Shown here piece by piece: positions 43,608 through 55,756 of a stretch of 64,000 nucleotides of DNA. The position numbers and the translations under genes were made by a program. Source of the stretch: Enoplolaimus lenunculus (Eukaryota > Nematoda > Enoplea > Enoplida > Thoracostomopsidae); contig JASANG010003710.1 in NCBI GenBank assembly GCA_030248215.1, positions 1-64,000 on the forward strand. The letters run 5' to 3'. Below the pieces are notes generated by a model. That model searched no databases, was not told where the DNA came from, and worked only from the letters and a program-made list of their open reading frames with translations. How positions within the stretch are numbered: the first letter of the stretch is position 1; the number at the start of each line of letters is the position of its first letter.

Positions 43608-43940
43608 TTGAAGCGGCCTCGTGGGATTAAGATACTCGGCAAACTCTACGTTGTTGGTCAACTGTTCCGCAGAGTGATATTTTATTTGGTTTTTATGTGT
43701 TTTTTGTTATATTTCGTTTCAAAATTGTTACATGCGAAATGCCGTGACAAACGTATTATTTATATGATTTCTGAGTTTCGCATTTCGTTCATTTCTGCCA
43801 AAAACATTTCAGGACATTACTCGTATATTGAAAATCTGACAGTTTGTCCGAGACTTAAAGGTGAACTTTATCGAAAATTGCAATTTGGATGTGGAATGAC
43901 CAGGGAAGTCGAGAAACTTGCAAAAACGACCATGTCATGA
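43608..43940 (+). other. Mirrored open frame, right member
   Basis: Partner of 39369-39713; reads KRPRGIKILGKLYVVGQLF and a hydrophobic segment, closing at 43940. See the left member for the caveats. Confidence 0.25.
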
Positions 43941-44961
43941 ACAAAATACCTGAAAACGATACTTTATCCAAAACTTTAGCAGACCAAACTTGTTAATTTT
44001 AATTTTGAATTCCCCTAAGTTTACAGGTTACATGACCTATACGACATGCATACAATTACGTGGTCAGAAGTAAAAACTTTGAGAAATTGTAAAAAATATT
44101 ACCTAAATACTGTGACCAAGTAATCAACTTAATTTCGTTTGCTTGAACGTTCATTTAGTATAATTTACCATAGAAAACCTGCTAAAACCTTTTCGGGCTT
44201 TGACTGTCTAAACCTGCCAATAGAAACAGTTTGTACTCAATAGACAGATAGTTTATTACTTGCTAGTTGTTACCAATTTTAAGGTTAACAATAATTTGAC
44301 TAAGTGGTCGGCATTGTGTCAAATACATCAAGATTTTAAGTCATTGATAGACTTCATTGCGCAATGGGCATGACAGGACAATGGGCGTTTGCCCTGAGAC
44401 AATCAGACTGGTGGGTAATATTGACGCATACTCCAAGCTGTGCCTCAAAATGATTTTCGAAAATATTGAGGAAGTAGAAATTTGCTAACAATTCATGAAA
44501 GAGTTACGCTGGCGCTATTCTTTTGAATCTTTTTGTGCGATCCGATGCCTTACGGCAACAAATGTGAATCGCAGTATGATGCCGCATAACAAATTGTAAA
44601 CAAAAAACTTTTCACTTGGGAGTTGTAAATGTGTCACAGAAATCTGATATGTGTCTCCCTCCTAAAATTCTTTATGGACGGCTCGAAAGTTGATTTTATA
44701 TTTCTGTGTGAAGTAAACAACGAAATCGAAAAAAGTAAACTTTGAATGGAATTCGTTATGTAAATTTGCTATCGGATTATTTCATTGCTATTTTACATAT
44801 TTGAATGCTAACAACCATTTAAACCGGATAATTGCGCACGGACGGAATTCCTTACATTCAATTTATTTGATCAACACTGGGTTTAAGCAACGCAACTGGT
44901 TTCGGTTTAATTTGAATTTGTCCCAATTTACAGAAAATTCAAGTTATAACCATTATCTAGT
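43941..44961. other. Arm sequence without recognised gene
   Basis: Reverse match of the left arm at about 37175-38104 plus 39166-39370. No coding signal. Confidence 0.35.
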
Positions 44962-45107
44962 GATGGGCATCGGATATTTTTTATATCCGGATATCCGGCA
45001 GTTTTTGCCAGGATATTTATCCGGATATCCGGATACATGTTTCATTTCGGATACATATCCGGATATTTTTCATATCCGGATATCCGGATATCCCGTACCC
45101 ATCTATA
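44962..45107. repeat. Family E short form, mirrored copy
   Basis: TGATGGGCATCGGATATTTT to GATATCCCGTACCCATCTA. Confidence 0.85.
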
Positions 45108-45603
45108 CCATTATGCATGGTACAACCGAAGGTCTGTCTTCGTCTCCGGCTCCAGCAAAACGTCAACCTCCAGCTTCGATAGAATTTTTTGTAAATGTTG
45201 CGTCAATTTTACTCGCAACTGAGTGTATTTTTAATTTGGGGAACTTTTGAGAAATTTCTCTAAAAAGATGCATAAAGCGTAAATTTGTGAAAATTCAACA
45301 TAATTAAAATGATTTTTATTGTCTAATTTTGCTTCATCTCCAGCTTCAGCAAAACTTGTGAACCGTGGGATTCGGCTACGATTTTTACGCGTCCCACCGT
45401 ACCATTGTTTATTTCTCATCCATATCCTTTAAGATTTTTCCACAAAAATTGAAAATGTAAACAACGTTGCAGCCACCGCGACCACGCACTGTAAATTTCA
45501 GTGAGTTGATATTAACTCAGAATGAGTTGAAGCCACTCAGAGGTCTGAAGCAAATAGTTTATAAAATATTACAGGAAAAGTTACACATTTGTTAATTGTT
45601 GTA

Positions 45604-47989
45604 ATGAATAAAAATATGTATATTATGATGGCGTCGGCAATTGGCTCTGAGAAAGTTGTGTTTGTTTTCATAATTTTGGCATTATTCACGTGTCAAACGT
45701 TGGCTGCAATATTCGTTTTGCCAGGTAAACGCCATTTCTTCTACTTTTGCAAAAAACACCTGTGAACAAATTGCCTGTAATCGTTTATCTTTTCCCACAT
45801 GAATATTTTTAATTTCATCTGAAAACCATGTTTAGTCTGGGGGGTTTCAACTCAGTAGTAAAGGATGGAAGTTGCATTCACTGCTCGGGTGTAGGAGCTA
45901 ACGCTCGACTCCATGGTGCTGTCTGTCACGTGTTGTGAAGTCATTATCCTGCGCAAACCGTAACAATTGTTACCATTTATATAATTAAAAATCAATAATA
46001 GTTTTGCCAGGTAAATACAATTTCTTTTACTTTTGTGAAAAATACCTTTGAATATGTCACTGTTGTAAGCGTGAGCCAGGGCTTAACCGGATATCCGTTT
46101 CCGTTACAATTTCCGGTAAAATCGTCGGCTGGTTCTGTTTTAGAGATACCTGAAATTGCGTTATTTTTATGCTCAACATGGTATAAACTACGTATATATC
46201 TCGCAATTTTTCATAACAGATATGCTGCAATTCTTGGAAATGAAATAAAAATTACGAAATTCATTCTAAAATCTGGCCCATATTATTTTAAGGGGCGTCT
46301 AGGATTGTGGTGGGTCTATAAAAGAGTAGGTTTAGAATCTTGATTACATTTTGCTTAGGTTTAGGCTTAGGCTTAGGAATACAGTTTTGCAACGCTTAGG
46401 CTTAGGCTTAGGCTTAGAAATACTCTTAACCTACTGTTACGCCCCCAAAAGTAACATTGTCCCAGAATCTTAAAAAAGTTCAGTGAACCGGCAATTTTTT
46501 TATTAAAATTATTCAAAAATTAGTGAATATTTGAATGCCTCAATTGTGCTGGAATAAAAATAAATCATCTTTGAAACTTTTATACTTCAATATTTGTTTT
46601 CCGTTACCATTTCCGATATTTTCACTATCCGTTTACACCCTAACTTGAACCATTTATATAAACGTATATTATTTCCTCAAATGGATAGTTTTAATTTCAT
46701 CTGACAACCAATTGCAATTTTGAAATTGAGCTCAGTGGTAAGGACGGAAATTGCATTCACAGCTCCGGTATAGGAGCTAACGCTCGACTCTAGGCTGCTG
46801 TCTGTCCCGCGATGCGAACCTTTACCCTGCACAAACCGTAACACTTTATATCATTTTTAATAGGAATTAGACGACACCTTATGCAAATTTTCGAGTAATT
46901 GACTGTGAATAAAATATATTTCTGTTGCAAATCGAAGGTTTCCAGTAATTTTCGGCCATTTTTTCTTAGTTGAAGTTTGTGTTTAGATTTTACACAAATT
47001 CATAGCCGCTTCAAACAGGGTTTAAAAAACCCTTCAGTCTCATCAATGTTTATCAGAGTGTTTACCGGAGGTGAAAAATACCGGATCCACCGTTCGAGGT
47101 CGCATCAAATTTTACCGGAGCCGAAACCGAAGGTGAAGCCGGATATGAGGCGGATATGTGCAGTGAAAATAGAGTTTAATTTGCTAATTTTATAGCAGAT
47201 AGTTGTTGAATCTTTTAGTTTTACGCTTTTTTCTTTTACGAAATCACGGCAATTTTTTCTTTAAAATTGTCCCAAAGTTAAACCCAAATGCACCAAACTA
47301 TTTTTTAAACTGAAAAATTTTACTACCGAACTTGCCGGAACTTTTGGCGGAAATTCTGCCGAAGCCAGAACCGGAGCCGGAGGTCACTTTTCAGTGCTTG
47401 AGCCGGAGCCGAAGGCAGACACTCCGTCCGAAACACTTTACAAGATTTTGAACTCGTATCAAAGCTACTCAACGCATTTCGACTATTAAAAATGTTTATA
47501 TTGATGCTACAATAGTGTTTTTACAAATGTTAATAAGTGTTTGGTTGATAGCAATTTGCAGACAAAAATGTTTTAAAAGATGATGTTCAAATCTGAAAAG
47601 CGTTTAAAATGGCGTTTTATCTTTGACACAATCGCTAATTACGACTCTGTAAATTATGTTTTATTATTTGTTGTATTGCAGTCCATATGAAAAAAACTGG
47701 CGAAAATGCAATTGGCTCAGCGTTCACTTCGACTGATTTTGGAAATTCGCTCAAACGAAGCACATCAACCGTCGAAGATATGATGTCATTATGCGACGAG
47801 CTTGAAAACGAATTAAAAACTCGCATTAAATTCTATTCCAATCTTCCGCTGATCAGTGATGAAATTAATTTATTAATTCGATATTTGTATGAATTGGCTC
47901 AGCCCAGTCTGCTTGCTTGCTCTGAACAAAAAGTTCACACCATTCCAGCTACTTTGCCGTTGAGAAATAGCCGTTATTTCACACCTTAA
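45604..47989 (+). CDS. Small secreted protein, right copy, two exons
   Basis: Exon 1 45604-45724 (signal peptide: VVFVFIILALFTCQTLAA), donor GTAAAC; exon 2 47682-47989, acceptor GTATTGCAG; phase 1, 142 aa. It is nearly the same protein as the left copy, with most changes in the C-terminal tail (IPATLPLRNSRYFTP here, ISAVLSLRNFHNLSP there) and around the STSTVEDMMSLCDELENE stretch. The intron is 1957 bp against 644 bp in the left copy, grown by mobile elements, yet it is still homologous along its edges. The family was not recognised. Expression is unknown; both copies being open argues for function or recent origin. Confidence 0.65.
45790..45955 (+). repeat. tRNA-related SINE-like element
   Basis: CACATGAATATTTTTAATTT then CAACTCAGTAGTAAAGGATG (A-box-like) and CTGCTCGGGTGTAGGAGCTA. 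Same family at 46670-46855. Confidence 0.5.
46269..46467. repeat. Family B3 MITE with TTAGGC core, in the secreted-gene intron
   Basis: GGCCCATATTATTTTAAGGG to CAAAAGTAACATTGTCCC. Two blocks of GGCTTAGGCTTAGG lie inside. Absent from the left copy, so inserted after the duplication. Confidence 0.85.
46670..46855 (+). repeat. tRNA-related SINE-like element, second copy
   Basis: TTTTAATTTCATCTGACAAC then TTGAGCTCAGTGGTAAGGAC, a better A-box match (TRGCNNAGNGG type), and GGTATAGGAGCTAACGCTCG. Confidence 0.5.
47040..47435. repeat. Decayed D-like element
   Basis: TTTACCGGAGGTGAAAAATA on the left and GAACCGGAGCCGGAGGTCAC on the right, with CCGGAGCCGAAACC words. Confidence 0.5.
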
Positions 47990-48003
47990 AAATGACTTAC
48001 TAT

Positions 48004-50196
48004 AGTAATCCGAATAAGAGTGGGGTAATAAATGGGGATCCCTATTTTGAGTCCCAATCAATAGGAGTTCGTATTCGTAATAATAATTCGTAAGCGGATA
48101 GACTCTCAAAGCCGTAATTAGAGTTCATAAATGTGAACTGTCCGTAGTTGCAGTGCATAAATGACTCCATGCCAAATAAAGTAGAGTTCAAAGCTTTAAA
48201 ATATACCTAACTTTTGAAAGTACACTTCTATTAAGTGTTACATTATCGCATCAAGCTTTTGAAACAAGACAAACGTTTAATTCAACGGATAGTTGCAGTA
48301 CCGGACATATATCAGCAACAAAGGGTGGCGGACCGCAGGTAAAAAATGAATAACACTCCGTAACGGAATAGCAGGGGGTATCGTCTGGACAGTCCAAATA
48401 TATAGCAGGCCGCCTCTTATTTGGGTCATTACTGTAAGTTTCTTCATGCTTTCAGCAGCAATTTTTAGCATCATTGGCGCCGAAGGTTACGCCTAAAGGG
48501 TCTAAAGGCCAGCCTAAAACTCATTCAACGAATGTTTAAAAATGTTACAATTTCAGATAAAATTCTACTCTGCTCCAATTTTAACCAACGTTTTATATTT
48601 TGGAATTTAATTTTGTTCTGTAAGTAAGTTTTATTTAAGGTTTCTGTGGGGACAAATAAGTATCTGGAGCACGACTCCTATTTAAATAGGCTCAGGTTTA
48701 GGCAAATACTTTTAGGCTTAGGTTAAGACTTAAGAAAATATCGAAAGTACACTGCTGAGGAGACCTTTGGATTCTGTTAAATTAACAACATAGTATTAAA
48801 TTTCTTTAGTTGATTTTAATTCAGAATACAGTTGAAGAGTTAGATTATTCAGAACTCAGAATTTTGAATTGACTTAACTCGTTCCGCGTTAATTAATCAA
48901 TTCTATCCGGAGTTAATTCGGCTCAGAGTGAATTAAAGTTTACTGTTATTAACTCAGAAATCACCAGAAATGACTAATTTCTTCTGTGAGTTTCAATTAA
49001 TCAACTACAAATGTAATTTACAGTGTAGAAATACACGCAAGTGACCACTGATGTGTTTACATTGTCAAATTGTTATATATGGCAAACGCGCACATAATAA
49101 AGATGCACAATGCATTGAACTCATTTTATGCTTAGATTTCAGTAAATTCGCTATTCTAACTTTGCTACAATAGTTTGTGGAATTCTGGTTTTGAAGTATA
49201 CTTATACCACAATCATTCATATTATGTTGGTTATTATTAACCAGAATTAATAAATTTTTCCACATAAATGCGCACATCGTATTGTTAAAATTATTTTATT
49301 GCTGGTTTTAATTTTTCAAAGAATATACAGCAGAATAGTAAACGATTTGGGAAAAGTATACTCAATTGATACCAAAAACGCAGCGAGCAAGCCTGTAGCC
49401 AGCTCACCTTGCTATTGGGGCAAAAACAATTTTTTTCAGGAGCGGCATTCAAGGGTTTTCAATGAGTTACAAGCAAGGTTAAAAATTCTCTAGGGGTGGG
49501 GCAAAATTTTTCCAGGGGGAGTTGAACCCTCTGACGTCCCCTTGCCTACGGGTCCGGTAACGAAAAGTAAATGCTAACGAGATTAAGCATCCTTTACGCT
49601 TTCAACCATAGTTTTAACTAAACAGGCGAATTATAACGTTGTATTATTACTCTTAAGGCAAATGCTGGACTCGCTTAATTTCATTTTTTATGTTAATTTT
49701 AATTTTTTAAGCCGTGCCAGTGTGTTTACACGTAGTATCGTCTACGGAGATAGCAATGAAAGTACCAGAATAATAGGGATACTCATATTTATTTGGCCTC
49801 TCCAGAGGGTACCCCCTGTTATTCGGTGTCGGACTGTTATTTATTTTTAACACGCGCTCCGCCGCCCTTCACTACTGACATATATGCGGTGTTGCAACTA
49901 TCCGTTAAATTAAATGTTTATTGGTCTTGAATCAAAAGCTCGAGCCATAATGCAAGGATAAGCTTAAGAATTACCTTCAATTTTAAGTATGCTTAAAAGT
50001 TTCGAACTCAACTTTATTTGGGCCTGGAGTCATTTATGCGCTATAATTAGGGATAATTGACAATTATGGACTCTAATTAGGGTTTATGGCTCTATCCGCT
50101 TACGAACTCTTATTAGGGATACGGACTCCAATTGACTGGGAGTCAAAAATGGGGGACTCCCCTCTGATTACCCCCTCTTATTCGGGTCACTACAGC
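48004..50196. mobile_element. Fold-back DNA transposon with about 400 bp inverted ends
   Basis: Left end TAGTAATCCGAATAAGAGTG, right end TTATTCGGGTCACTACA. The inverted ends run to about 48410 and from about 49795 and share TTTTGAGTCCCA, CAATAGGAGTTCGTAT and GGGTGGCGG words. The 1.4 kb interior has no transposase frame, so it is non-autonomous. It contains a nested family A copy. Partial relatives lie at 29455 and 31037. Confidence 0.85.
48798..49027. repeat. Family A MITE nested in the fold-back element
   Basis: TTTCTTTAGTTGATTTTAAT to ATGTAATTTACAGTGTAG; the left end is eroded. Confidence 0.7.
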
Positions 50197-50925
50197 TGCC
50201 ATATTCTTCAGTGTTATGGAATCTTTTTTGAAATTTCGGGCTCTGATATTGGGGGGCCGGGCAAAGATCGAATGTTATATGATACTTACTACTTAACAAC
50301 GGCTAACAGATATATAGTGTGTACGAGAGCCGGCATGTCACGTGATACTGTAGACATCTAACGGATATCATCCGATTTTCCAAAATGACTGCAAAATATC
50401 ATAGATAGCAGGACAGCGCAAATTTTCGCAAGCGTAAAAGTAAATGAAAAAGATGAACGGCAGAGACATAAATGTGTCTTCCAACAGAAATAATGGATCG
50501 GGAAATGTGTTTCTGAACGCAAAATCGCTCACAACTTTGAGTTACAATTAAAAGTGTAAAATTTTGAATTTTAGTATCATATGATATTCAACATTCAACA
50601 GTACGATTGTTGTAAAGTTGCCTCAAGTATGCAAACAATTGCAAACATATGATATGATATTTAGCAGTCAATATATCGAAAATAATATGAAGTTCCAAAA
50701 CTTACCTGCAATTGATGATGGCAGATAACTATGAATCTTTAAAAATGATATGGCGTTTTAAGCCAAACGAAATACACAATGGAATCATGTCCAAAATAGA
50801 ACATTATTTTAAATTCTTTCAAATCGCTTTTTTAAAGCGAAGAAGTGCTAAAATGAATCGCTAGCGTATCATAACGCATGAGTGTAAACGGTTTTTAGTG
50901 TTATTATAGCGTTTTGTACTTTTAA
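50197..50925. other. Intergenic with family F words
   Basis: 50570-50700 has ATCATATGATATT and CATATGATATGATATT words like 28140 and 57480. No gene. Confidence 0.4.
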
Positions 50926-50929
50926 TACA

Positions 50930-52126
50930 CTGTAAATTTGAGTGAGTTGATTTTAACTCAGGAGTTGAATCACTCAGTCTGACTTAGGACTATCAGAACT
51001 TAGAATTTTGTGCTGATTCAACTCATTCTGGTTTAATTATTAAAGAATTTCTCCGGAATCAACTCAACTTAGTGTAAAATATTTTCAAGAATTTTTGGTT
51101 AAAAAATTAAGAATTAGACACCACATCAAAATTTTTGATTTTTTTGTATATTTACCCATCGAAATAAACCGTTCAATCAGAATGCATGTAATCTTAGAAG
51201 CAATTTTAAATTTTAAATTTTGCTATAAAAATGGTTCTGTCGGTCATAACCTTAAAATTTAGTGTATTTTAATTCTCTGAAAGTTCAAATTTCGGTTGAT
51301 GATTTAGATTTTGACGGTGAGTTAATGTTTTTTAAGATTAAATTTAATAAAATTGAAATGAGTGGAAATTTTTAATGAAATGTCAGTGGAGTTTTCTAAG
51401 CACCCAAGTTCCCTTTCAAAACCTGGGTATGAAAGTGTGCGGTTATTGCTATAAAGGGGAGGGAGTTATGATTTTCGATTGCTGCCAACAGAATTGTGGA
51501 CGAGTCGCTTACCGAGTTACTAGAGTGTTGTGTGCGCGTTTCTGATTTTTATGCGCATTGTTGGGCACATAGGTGCAGTTATTCTGTTTGTTTCACAAGT
51601 GTCTCGCGCTATGTGCGGCGAGACTTCAGATTTTTTATTACGAAAACGTGCGATAAATACTGATACGATAAGTATCGGCCTTACAGGCATCTGAGCTGGT
51701 CGATTACCATTGAGTAGCGTGGGTATAATTTTTTTGGACGTGATAGAGGTATTAGGAGTAGCGTGTCCAGTCCTGACAGACGTCACAGTATTCTGTTTGC
51801 CTTCGGGTATCATACCGCGATTGTAATTTTAAAACTAGTTATAGCCCTGCTGTGGGTTGCGTGTGCGAATTGAGAAATTTTGCATAAGCGAGTTAAAACT
51901 AACTGTAATATTTGGAGAATTAGTTGAGAGTTGACAAGCTTTGTGTTTAGGTAACCGGTAGTATTGGAAGGCGTTCCTTGGAGTGTCAACCGTTAATACT
52001 TTACCGTTGTTATATCAGAGTAAAAATCAACGAAACTCAGAGTGAGTTAAAGTTTACTGTTATTAATTCAAAAATCGCTAACGTTCCGTCTGAGTTGATT
52101 AATTAACTCATTGGAATTTACAGTGT
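50930..52126. repeat. Family A copy split by an insertion of about 0.95 kb
   Basis: The left half (ACACTGTAAATTTGAGTGAG to CTCAACTTAGTG) ends at about 51075. The right half resumes at about 52021 (AAAATCAACGAAACTCAGAG) and ends GGAATTTACAGTGTA at 52126. TAAAA at both junctions may be the target duplication. Confidence 0.7.
51076..52020. mobile_element. Unclassified insert inside a family A copy
   Basis: About 945 bp with no clear inverted ends. 51480-51830 is GC-richer. The reverse strand has a 97-codon frame (51813-51520). The forward strand in the same codon register gives a hydrophobic text (RIVGHIGAVILFVSQVSRAM and VGIIFLDVIEVLGVACPVL) broken by one stop. Either could be a relic of a coding gene carried in; I cannot name it. 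Confidence 0.4.
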
Positions 52127-52350
52127 ATGATTTTTCGCATTGGGCCTAAAAAAGTTATATTTTTTCAAACGATTACCACACTTACCTAAACTATTTCAAA
52201 TAATTTCTATTATTTACCTGATTTAATTTTGAAATAAAAGTATAAAATTCAATACATTTTCCATTTAGTTCTGTTGTAAATTTTGGCACAGAATATGCGT
52301 TTGTGACATTTCAAGCGATCACAAGTGAAAATTGCCTGAAATTCAGAAAT

Positions 52351-55300
52351 ATGTTCTATAAGCAATTCGTCTATGGATTAGTGTGCATATCATTACTTAT
52401 TGTGTTGATTAAAGTTCGAAAATTAAACAATGGGTAAGTCGACATTTAAAATACTTGAATTATTTGTTGCAGAATTTAAGAGAACTAAAATGATTTCAAA
52501 TATTTCGCAAATAGTAGAATGTCGATTTAAAGGCATATGTTTCTCTATATTAACATGTTAAAATCTAAAACTAACGTAGAACCGATCGCGAATGTGGACA
52601 CGAAATAGCTTATCACGGCAACACTGTGAATTTCAGTGAGTTGATTTTAACTCAAAATGAGTTGAATTACTCAGTGTGAGTTATGACTATCAGAACTCAG
52701 AAATTTGAGTTGATTCAATTCATTCTGAGATAAATAATCAACTCACCCAGAGTCAACTCAACTCAGAGTAACAATCAACTCAACTCAGAGTGAGTCAATG
52801 TTTACTGATTTAATTCATAAATAAACCAACTCGCTAGCTGAATTGATTAATCAACTCGTTGAAATTTACAGTGAAAGCTTTACTTGGGTGGGTTCAAAAA
52901 TGCGTTGCAACATTGCATTGTTGGTATACCAGTTGGATATACAGCGAATTCAGTGAATATATAACATTTTATATAACCTTAAAGCAAAACTATTTCAGAA
53001 CGTTGGACGGGTCACGTTGGTATGAAAAAGCTTCAGGTACAGTCGCAATTTGTGCAAAAACCTTACTTATTTCTAATTTTAAGCTTCCATGAAATTAGTC
53101 GACTTTAATAAATTTTTTATGCGAACGAACATACAAAGGCGTTGACAACGAAAATTTCAACGACTGAATTTTCATTTAATCAAGCGATTGCAGCGTACAA
53201 TTACTTAAATGTGAAAAATTACAAAATTCTAATTTTATAGCAAATCTTGATTTATATTAAAATTACAATTTTCAATGCTTACAAAACAGAATCGGACACC
53301 GATTTTTGCGGTTAATCGTTTATTCTGTGTTTGACTCTAATTCACTGTAAATTCCAGTGAGTTGATTTTAACTCAGAATGAGTTGAATCACTCAGCCTGA
53401 GTTAGGACTATCAGAACTCAGAATTTTGAGTTGATTCAATTCATTCTGAGTTAATTAAGCAACTCATCCATAGTCAACTCAACTCACAGTGGGAATCAAA
53501 TCAACTCAGAGTAAGTTTAAGTTTACTGTTATTAACTCAGAAAGAACTAACTTTTCGTCTGAGTTGATTAATTAACTCATTGGAATTTACAGTGTTGTGG
53601 TATTTATTTAAGAAATAACAGATACAAATTGCGTTGAGAAGTTGTTAAAACGTAAAGTTCCAAACGGATTAACGCCACGACAGTTATTGAGTTACAGCGA
53701 AATTTATCAAAAATTTTACCGAAAATATAATTTTTCGGTCGAAACCTCGTGCGAAACGCATCCTTGGCTGTCATTGGTCAAAAATCAGCAATACAAGACA
53801 AATTACTGTACACAGCTGTTCGCCTATTGGTCTGCTCAAATTATTAATCAGCTACCTGAGATACCGCCTCCGGATTGGCCAAAAAACGTCGAGATGTTAA
53901 ACGAATTTACTTTCGATAAAAACATACAAATTTCAAAACATTACTATAACAACGCGTTGGACAAAACGATTCAGTACTGGAGCGCTCAGCTAATTAACGA
54001 AACAATGGCTCACAATGGTACAAGTGATTTTTCAAAAATGCAACTATTAGACCGTATTCACTTAAACGACGTCCAAGAAGCGATAGTTATCGGCCCAAAC
54101 TTGCCATGGATTGAGGCATTTCTTATTACCCGTGGTGTAAAACGAGTAACTTCTGTTCGACGATCAAAAATTGAAATCGATCCAGGTGAAAAGCGAATTT
54201 CTACGCTGAGTTTTCGTGAACTTGCGAGCACAAGTAAAAATAACGACAAAATATTGCTGCAGTACGATTTGGTTGCAATATTTTCAACACTGCAGTTTGC
54301 AGGACTCGGTCGTTATGGAGATGTTGTGAATGCGTTTGCAGACGTGTTTGCAATGCAAATCAGTTGGTGTTCGCTAAAACCTGGTGGCATTGCAGTTGTT
54401 GCACTGCCGGTTGGAATCGATTTTGTAAGTTGATAAAACCCGAGGATTTTGTGTTTTTACAAAATTTCGACCAGTTTTCACGAACGCATAACCAAATATT
54501 TGGATAATGCAGGATTATGTTATATCAGCTGAGAAATCGCGTTATGAGCTTCTGATGAACTCTTTGCATCGCAAACCTTTGTGCTGTCCAGTCGTTAATA
54601 AAACGTACACTGTAAATTCCAGTGAGTTGAATAATCAACTCAAAAAGAAAATTAGTTATTTCTGGTTATTCTTGAGTTATAGTAAACGTTAACTCCCTCT
54701 GAGTGGATTCAATTCCGAGTGAGTTGATTAATTAACTCAGAATGAGTTCAATGAATTCAGAATTTTGAGTTGAGAAAGACCTAATTCAGAGCACAGGCTT
54801 CTGAGTGGATTCAACTCAATCTGAGTTAAAATCAACTCACTGGAATTTACAGGGTACGTTCGTGTTTTTCAAAAATGTAATAATGAATTGTTTTAGAAGT
54901 AAAGCGAAATATTTTAAACGCATTTTAAGTTTCAAAAGGCATTTTACCAAATGATTTAATATTCTAACGATGAAATTGGGAAATGAATCGCTTGTGTAGC
55001 AAAACGCTGTTAATACTTTTATACACTGCAAATTCCATTCAGTTGATTTTAACTCAGAATGAGATGAATTACTTAAGTCTGAGTTAGGACTATCGTAACT
55101 CACAATTCTGAGTTGATTCAACTCATTCTGATTTAATTAATCAACTCCCCGGAGTCAACTCAACTCACAGTGAGAATCACAGCGTTAATAAATCTGTAGA
55201 AATCGCGTCAACTCTTTGGCTTAGGCTTAGGAATATGCTTTACACTACTGTTACTATGCCCGGATCTTTACATCAGCCGTGCTTTCTAGCTCAACTGGAA

Positions 55301-55484
55301 CGCATATCGTATTTATGGTCCGCTGCGGTTACCTATGCTTACTGCAGGATTTCGTGTTGTTGATGTATTATTTGAAGGTAATTTAAAGCGGAAATATAAG
55401 AAACAGTTCGATATTGAATCGTGGATTTTTGAGCATTCGCTTGGTAACTACGTTGAAAGCGTTATTGTTTTAGAAAAATTATAA
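52351..55484 (+). CDS. DUF268-domain protein, signal-anchored, four exons
   Basis: Exons 52351-52433, 52999-53036 (only 38 bp), 53622-54424, 55290-55484; phases 2, 1, 0 agree, 372 aa. Exon 1 encodes a signal-anchor (VYGLVCISLLIVLIKVRK), implying a secretory-pathway type II protein. The large exon carries the DUF268 hallmarks: VIGPNLPWIEAFLITRGVKR, which looks like a methyltransferase-type nucleotide loop; then GLGRYGD and CSLKPGGIAVVALPVG. The last exon opens LNWNAYRIYGPLRLPML, also a family mark. DUF268 proteins are common in nematodes and are related to SAM-binding folds; the substrate is unknown to me. Each intron holds at least one family A MITE, the second ending 26 bp from an acceptor. 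The start is the first ATG before the anchor. Strong donor GTAAGTC closes exon 1. Confidence 0.88.
52621..52873. repeat. Family A MITE, DUF268 gene intron 1
   Basis: AACACTGTGAATTTCAGTGA to GAAATTTACAGTGAA. Confidence 0.85.
53343..53595. repeat. Family A MITE, DUF268 gene intron 2
   Basis: TCACTGTAAATTCCAGTGAG to GGAATTTACAGTGTT; ends 26 bp before the exon 3 start. Confidence 0.85.
54606..54856. repeat. Family A MITE, DUF268 gene intron 3
   Basis: TACACTGTAAATTCCAGTGA to GGAATTTACAGGGTA. Confidence 0.85.
55021..55185. repeat. Family A copy, right-truncated, DUF268 gene intron 3
   Basis: TACACTGCAAATTCCATTCA to CTCACAGTGAGAATCA; the right third is missing. Confidence 0.7.
55195..55277. repeat. 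Family B2 end fragment beside an acceptor
   Basis: GGCTTAGGCTTAGGAATATG to CCCGGATCTTTACATCAGCC. It ends about 12 bp before the last exon of the DUF268 gene, so the acceptor pyrimidine tract lies at the element's edge. Confidence 0.7.
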
Positions 55485-55756
55485 AATTTACATTATATAT
55501 GGTTAATAAATATAATTGATCATCTATATTTTAGAAATATTTCTCAAATGTTTGCGAAACGTTGTTTCAAGTTTGTTGAAAAAATTCAGTTTTTACCCTC
55601 GCGAGGTAAAATTGAGTTCAAATAACTTTACTTTTAATGTTTTCAACCGCCAGTTTTATGAGATGCATTTTTAATAAATAAAATTGCACGTATATAGAAA
55701 TCGTAGCATTCAACAACTTGAACATGTCAACATGACCCCTATAGCAATTTACAATT

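Larger units (their letters stand above)
43045..47989. repeat. Right arm of the large inverted duplication
   Basis: Reverse partner of 35456-40270. It lacks the 1.06 kb piggyBac-bearing segment, but its secreted-gene intron has grown by a family B3 copy (46269-46467), a second tRNA-related element and a decayed D-type stretch. The arm ends just before the fold-back element at 48004. Confidence 0.9.

Noticed and set aside
44801-45250. Forward 149-codon frame across the right arm
   Set aside because: It crosses a family E palindrome; the mirrored frame in the left arm differs in extent and no motif is present.
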